Source: Membranipora membranacea (lineage: Eukaryota; Bryozoa; Gymnolaemata; Cheilostomatida; Membraniporidae). Taken from it: 64,000 nucleotides of DNA. This document shows positions 58,234-64,000 of this stretch, piece after piece (position 1 is the first letter of the stretch; each line of letters opens with the position of its first letter). The notes below the pieces were generated by a model. That model worked only from the letters and a program-made list of their open reading frames with translations. It ran no database searches and had not been told where the DNA came from. The position numbers and the translations under genes were made by a program. Location: the NCBI GenBank assembly GCA_914767715.1, contig OU612066.1, positions 20,682,283 to 20,746,282 on the forward strand. Reading direction: 5' to 3'.

Positions 58234-60378
58234 CTATTTCTTCCCTTCCACCATGATAATATGATATCCAAATTTAGTTTTCACTGGAGGATCAGTGTAT
58301 ATTGGGTTTGAAGTGTTACTATTTGAGAGAGCGAAGGCAGCATCCTGAAATGGCCCGACCATTGAGCCTCGAGTCATCCAACCTAAATCTCCACCTTGTC
58401 TGGCCTTATCTTCACTGTGTAACCGAGCAACTTCATCAAACTTCTGACCTAGAAATACAGTTGGGTGTGGTGTGACAGTATAGCGAAAGTATATGCGTAC
58501 TGATGACATAACACACTATTGCATATATATCTCCAATAGAGAGTGAATTAATTCAGTTAGCATGGGTACCATGACAAGGAATTTGGTGTGACGACCCAAG
58601 TTCAATTTTACTATTTAGGGGCCGATACATGTTAGGTACTTGTACTATATTGACTCTAACGATCAGAGAAACACATGTTAATATTGTAGTCTGGGTATAT
58701 GTTCAATGTGAGCCTAACATAACGCCAATAAACTACATTGTTATATTTTGATTGGCAAATTAATAAAATTTAAAATCATATAATTCCTTCAAAACGAGGT
58801 TCGTAACTGTAAGTACTCAACACTTGATGCGGTCACGGTGACCATCTACATTTATAATCGTATGTGTTTTTATAGAATAACCTCTGGTATTTGTTATGGG
58901 ATTTTCATCATTTAAGTGACAAATTGATTGTGCCCATTTTGGAGTTGCCCTCTCATTTTCATTGTGGGGACAAGTCAATGTTCAATTTGTCCACCTGTGC
59001 TAAGGCTTGGGCTAAGTTAGTCTGAGCCCCCCAGACTTTTGCCCCTCGTCCGACGGCCCACCGGGCGAGAGAAAGTCTGAGAACAATGCAGGATCTTGCT
59101 GGAGTTGTCTGCCCTTGAGTGTTATAAGTTAATCAAGGGGAGCACTAAAACTGCAATATCTATTGATTTCTATTCATGCCACCTACTATATTGCTCCAGG
59201 TATGAGAGTTTTCCAGTCAGACTCTGGGAAAAGTAGCCTCATGTTTGGGAAATACCCATGAGCAGAGATATTCACTGCCAAGTAGTGAAGAAAATGTCAG
59301 CCGGAATTTCTTTCATTTTGAATAAGGGCGGTCATTCATGACATTGACAAAAGGTCATACAATGTGTATTATTGGACCCTAGGCTATATGAAGTAAGATT
59401 AATGTAGAAGTAATGAGAGGAGAAATCCAAGCATATCCTGCATAGTGCATAGACTAGGGCTAAGTATGTTTATGTTTCAAGATATGGATGGGGAGGAATA
59501 TAGGGATACGAGGCCAGACAGTCTTGTGAGATAGACTTCCTGATCCAGTAAATAATTCTGCATATACATACAACAACTATGATGTAATGAATATATAATC
59601 CTTCATAAAGTCTGAAAACATGACAAGAAAGTCTCATTATTACAAATAAGATGACCAACCTGCTTTTAGTTTCTCCATTGCCTCCATAACTTTACCATGT
59701 TTCTCACAGAGTATGTGTCTCACTTTGACAGCAGTTCCTCCCTTAGCCTCTTTCTTACCGCCTCCACCTTCAGCCCCATCTCCTGGTACAGAGAATTCAA
59801 GTTATTAGCCTAAGTTAACTATAAATGACGTATCTGATCCATTGCATTCCATTTGCACATTTGGAACTTAAATCGAATACTTACCAAGCCTGCCTTAGCT
59901 CACTTCAGCTAAATACGCTAAGATAATCGGTACTTGGGACTGGGGTTATTCAAGGAGAGCCCAACTTGAAGATACCATGATCACTATTAGTAGACCTAGG
60001 CACACTATGGTTCCATAGCTACATATTTTTCATGCACTCCCAATTTAACCTCTCTCTCCCTACAAACATATGTCTAGTTGGATGCGGATCACGCTATATC
60101 TTGGATCATAATATGGTTGTATGAAAAATACCATGGAAAAGTTCTGTGCTTGGAATAGCCCATGCAAAGTGTCATTCATTGACTACACAAGGATTACATT
60201 GACCTCATTCATTAAATTTAGAACGGCTAAGTGGCTGCAAGTGGTGCCACCACAGGAGTTTATAATTAGATGTCACTAACAATGACGTGTGCCTAAGTTT
60301 GAGTGGATTACTATCTATTGCTTTCTTACCTTTAGCTGCTCCTTTACTGCCGCCAGACTTTCCTTTCTTCGGAGGCAT
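58234..60378 (-). CDS. PIN4: Peptidyl-prolyl isomerase PIN4 (parvulin 14)
   Basis: Three exons: 60378-60330, 59782-59660, 58448-58234. Phases match; 128 residues (human PIN4 isoform 131). The N-terminus is basic and Gly/Lys-rich ([13 protein letters not shown]), as in the family, where it binds DNA and pre-ribosomes. The parvulin domain runs from about 36 ([11 protein letters not shown]) through [20 protein letters not shown] to the conserved end [12 protein letters not shown]. It catalyses cis-trans isomerisation at proline bonds; the family acts in rRNA processing and chromatin. Intron 2 carries a copy of dispersed repeat family 2. Confidence 0.95.
59025..59456. repeat. Dispersed repeat family 2, copy 2 (with insertion)
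   Basis: Same block order as 51930-52200: CCCCCCAGACTTTTGCCC, GAGTTGTCTGCCC, TTTTGAATAAGGGCGGTCAT, TATTGGACCCTAGGCTATAT, AGTAATGAGAGG, GTGCATAGACTA. About 140 bp (roughly 59165-59310) is present here but absent from the other copy. It lies in PIN4 intron 2. Confidence 0.75.
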
Positions 60379-62023
60379 AATTCAGCTCTGCAAACTATCT
60401 AAAAGTATACGAAGAGATAACCTCAATTTGTATCTCTAAACCTAAGATCAGGATGTGCCAGATTGAGTAACAACCTTGAAGGTTGGCTTCGTTTAAGAAC
60501 CATTGAATTACATACCACAGTGCAATCAGAGGGACTTGTAGATATGTTTCGACTTTGCATGTCTATTTTGCCTTGTCTATTTTCGTTCATTTTTCTCAAC
60601 CGACGGAACATATGTATAAGTCAAGCATTCAGCCCCATTTAACAGTTTCTGCTGTGTGTTGTCCCAGAGGTTTCTAGAGAAGGGTGAGTAGGATATGAAA
60701 ATTGTATTTTGGAAGGAATTCACATGTTCGTTTGGGGGATCAGCTTGTCGACAATGATTTATCTCTCCTGAGGTTAGAACACTTAGTTTGATTGGGAAAT
60801 GTTTTGGACCACACCATAGTATATAAAATATCAGGGATGAAAATTATAACCCCAGGTATGTTACGGGATTACACTGAAAGAAATCCAGACCAGCCTCGAT
60901 GCAAGTGGGCTGAGCTGGATCTGAACAAACATCATGACGACAATGCCACATTGTAATGCCACATTGTAGGAGTCCCTGTTGTGCTAAAACTGTGTCCGGT
61001 AAATGGCCATTCGCCACACATATCTGTAAAAGGGCCATCCACTTGTGACAAATACCCAGCCGTCAGTGCTAACTGGCCATCGATTTCACCTTGTATCAAT
61101 ATCAATCTCAAAACGTGACTATCACGAACTCATCCGGATGGGTTTGTCTCCCCAATGGTGAGTGTCTACAACCCATCCTCCTCTGTCACAATCCCATCCA
61201 CCGCAATTGAATTAGTTTCCGGATGCCTATTTGGCATCCAGCTGAGTTCTTCCTTAGCACAGCAGTCTAAACTTAGGGTGGCTGTCAACAAAGCAATACC
61301 AAGTAACAACCATTAACAGGCTGGCAACTGGATCAGAAGTGACTAGATATAATCACAGGTTAATGTATGAACTCCCACCCTTTTGTTTTTGCAAACAGAT
61401 AGTCCCATTTCACTATCAATATCATAATATATATTGAACTCTAATTAGAGTAGATACTCCCTGCTCTCTCCTAAGTGGGTCCCTAGTCCTTGGGCTTGCT
61501 AGCCAGTATTTTTCCTATGATCCTGAATGTAGGCGGGCTTCCCCGTAGTTCAATTCAACCAATCTAAGACAACTGTGTTAGGTAAGTCTTTCATATAGAA
61601 TAGATATGATAGCCACATACATAGCAATAATTACTAAATTAGGATATGTCACAAATTTAAAAATAAATATATGTAAATAGATTGTCATGGGTGAAAAAAG
61701 TTGTTATGTGTATCAAATACACCCTTCTTATGAGCATTATTTGGTATTTAGTGCTAGCACACAGCCTGGCCAGGCTACTGACAAAGGGGAGCAACAGTTA
61801 CAATGATTTGAGTCAACTTTCCAGCATAAAATAATTTCAAGAAATGAGATTACTCCAGTAGTGAAAATAATTAGGTTCAAATACTCTCAAATCTGGGAAG
61901 TTGAAGTGGGGTTACAGTCTACCAAACCTTTCCACTTTTGGAAAAGCAACTATAAATATGTCAGCCTCCATGCAAACTAACATGAATATTTGTCTTTCTT
62001 CCTAATTCTTCTACAGCACCGGT
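60379..62023. other. Divergent interval between PIN4 and PARS2
   Basis: It holds both promoters and probably a PARS2 5' UTR intron, because TTCTTCTACAG ends just 7 bp before the ATG at 62024. No coding exon was recognised. The 64-codon minus-strand frame at 60844-61038 has no recognisable features. Confidence 0.45.
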
Positions 62024-63377
62024 ATGGCTACTGCAAGGCGTTTAGCATCCAAAATATTCCCAAACACACTTCTGAGTAAAGAAGGAAGTGAAAATCTACC
62101 ATGTAGAAGTCAGAGGGTATGTAATTGTTACATTAGTGTAATGTTGTTAATTAAATTTAATGGAAACTCACTGACTAAATTGATGATGTTGATATACTTT
62201 GTTTGTCCAGTGAGTGACATAGGGAGAATATTCTCCCTGCTCTGAGAGTAATAGTTATAGAACAAATAGTAAATTAATCAGTGTTGGAATTGAATATAGA
62301 ACAATATCCATAAGCTAGCATCATCATTTTTTAACTTTTGCATAGTTTGCACTGTTTTCTGAGTGGCAGGGGTGGGAAGGATGGACACTCACTCTTTTGA
62401 TGATTAAAACTCCTCCCAAGCTAATCCCTGAATTTAGAAATGGTATTTCATATATGTTGATTATAATTAATGGTTTCTCCTAAGCTGAAGACTGAGATAA
62501 TTAAGCCTCTAAAAGATATAACAATGCAGCATACTACTAGGGCACCGGTGGTCTTCAGTTTTCAGAATACCTGATTATTCATCACCTCTATCAACTCCAT
62601 GGAACTCCAATTTAACAAGCCTAGCTAGATTATTTATCGATCTTTTAACAATAATTTCTTATTTTTCAGTTGCTGAATCGGCGGAGGCTTATCGATGGAT
62701 GTCATCCCGGAGCATACACCTTAAATCCTAACCTACTGCGTGTTGTGCGTAAACTCGAGAGGCTTGTAGATAGACAGATGGAGAGGGTCGGAGCACAGAA
62801 AATTCAAATGCCAAGTCTATCCTCCGCTAAACTATGGAAGCATACTGGTTTGTGGTCATAGTTTCTTGATCTAGGAATGTCCAAGAAACTTAACTAAGAA
62901 TACACCTACACCACATTGAAGAGCCGTCGCTTTGGCTTATCTCCAATTTATGAAAGCTAAATTGACCTGTCATGACCATGATTTAGATACCCATGAAAAT
63001 CACATGTAGATTAGATGAATAGTTTAGTCTTTGCCTCTACTTATGATGGCCCAATTATTGTGATGGAAAGCCGTTGGTAGCCAACTATTTGGCCCCATCA
63101 ATGTCAATGGTTTTGCCTTTAGTTTAACTTGATGCAGAAATTATGAAATTCTTGATAACCTCCGTGCACCATTATAAGTATCAGCAGTGTATCTTCATCG
63201 TAGCATTGCCCCAAAAGTCTAAACACCCTATGTACGACCATACGGCTTGTTGAAAGGCTTCTGTGAATACCTTTGATTGGTGTGTTCACATTTTATCCTA
63301 CAGGAAGGTATGACGATATAGGAAAAGAGCTGTTCAAGTTATCAGATAGAACTTCAAGTGAGATGTGCTTGGCCCCG
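62024..63377 (+). CDS. PARS2: Mitochondrial prolyl-tRNA synthetase, 5' part
   Basis: Three exons: 62024-62116, 62670-62847, 63304-63377. Phases match; 115 residues. The gene then runs past the window. The product charges mitochondrial tRNA-Pro with proline. The N-terminus (MATARRLASKIF) is basic and fits a mitochondrial targeting peptide. Then comes the class II, bacterial-type ProRS start: the SQRL segment, PGAYTLNPNLLRVVRKLERLV, then motif 1 with GAQKIQMPSL and the segment ELFKLSDR...EMCLAP. The next exon should begin with the family's T-H-E-E; that sequence is not in the window. Confidence 0.88.
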
Positions 63378-63654
63378 GTAAGTCCTACCTTGCTCTCATT
63401 TACAAATTTATGTTTAGAGTTTTCCCTACTTAGACGAATCAAGGTTTTCAGTCGTTTTCCAAAGGTTCAGTGACAGTTATCCAAGCAACTGTGAGATATA
63501 TCCCTAAATGTAAGAATACTTTACTCATATGTTTATCAGACGCTAAGTGAACAGTGACTGAGACCCAGAAGTCTCATTTGACTAATAGATTAGAAGTCAA
63601 ACAATTATGGGTCAAACAATCATGGGTGAACCTAGCCTGTCTTAACAAGCTTTG

Positions 63655-63740
63655 TTCGGTGGTAAGACGCTGGGTAAGACGCTGCCCTATGTAAAAATGT
63701 CAAAGCTTACAAGACCTGGATTCAAAAACAAGTGATTGAA
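63655..63740 (+). repeat. Possible tRNA-derived SINE in PARS2 intron 3
   Basis: GGTGGTAAGACGCTGGGTAA and, about 50 bp later, GACCTGGATTCAAAAAC resemble degenerate A and B boxes. The preceding AGCCTGTCTTAACAAGCTTTG also occurs near 8020 in changed form. Confidence 0.35.
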
Positions 63741-64000
63741 TTGTCTCTGATTTGTACAGGGTGCTGGGGCAATGGAACTTCTACCGCCCGACCTGCCCAT
63801 GAAAATAGTCATGCCAAAAAACTATAAGGAAACAGTTAATTGGCTTCTCTATTATGTATAAATATAACAATGATAATTAAATTTGTGAAGTGTCATAAAC
63901 CAAGCATTGGGACTGGGATCAAAACAAACAAATAATATACATCCTGTTGTTAATCATGACCCAGTTTCTGGATCATGGATGCAGTGTTCTTGTGAGATGT

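Noticed and set aside
63768-63861. Possible PARS2 exon after TGTACAG (reads GAGAMELLPPDLP, ending at a TAA)
   Set aside because: Although it is in phase, the family requires a THEE segment next and nothing in this exon resembles ProRS. A cryptic exon or an unrelated short frame is more likely.

Overview
This window looks like nuclear DNA of an invertebrate animal (Metazoa). It is AT-rich. The genes are broken by many introns with GT...AG borders, most of them 100 to 1000 bp. The gene set is animal: TAF4 with a TAFH domain, MDM1, ATP6AP1, TRIM-type RING/B-box genes, PTGES2. There are no operons, ribosome-binding sites or bacterial features. I cannot name the species. All gene models below were spliced by hand: reading frame, intron phase and homology to known families were required to agree at every junction.

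Layout, left to right. 2-169 (+): last exon of an unrecognised gene. About 3013-1874 (-): a tentative unrecognised gene with a 23-nt microexon. 4102-9169 (+): PTGES2, 9 exons. 15879-11050 (-): RPS23, 4 exons, 143 aa. It is head-to-head, 171 bp apart, with ATP6AP1 (16051-21560, +, 9 exons). 21561-25800 has no host gene and holds a decayed LINE split by a younger insertion, plus a SINE. 25801-33404 (+): TAF4, 13 exons. 35633-44257 (+): MDM1, 14 exons, first exon not found. 49389-45395 (-) and 56790-52309 (-): two tandem TRIM-like genes with matching exon structure. 60378-58234 (-): PIN4/parvulin 14, 3 exons. 62024 to beyond 63377 (+): start of mitochondrial prolyl-tRNA synthetase (PARS2), running off the window.

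The host genes are mostly conserved housekeeping genes: ribosome, V-ATPase assembly, TFIID, centriole/microtubule binding, peptidyl-prolyl isomerase, mitochondrial translation. There is no evidence that they act in one pathway. Only two arrangements look functional: the RPS23/ATP6AP1 divergent promoter and the TRIM tandem pair.

The most informative material is mobile DNA in introns and intergenic regions. It includes two copies of a ~502-bp long-TIR element with TA flanks, a 252-bp TA-flanked element, an 80-bp palindrome with a 9-bp target duplication, and TTAA-flanked fold-back elements, one built around nine perfect 11-bp repeats. There is also a 407-bp element with perfect 52-bp inverted ends, a hAT-like element, several tRNA-derived SINE heads, and a LINE whose ORF1 is split by a repeat with a 10-bp target duplication. 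I found no clear new multi-gene system. The best candidates for undescribed biology are the unidentified minus-strand gene near 2-3 kb, the TRIM pair with its near-identical RING exon, and the transposon families.
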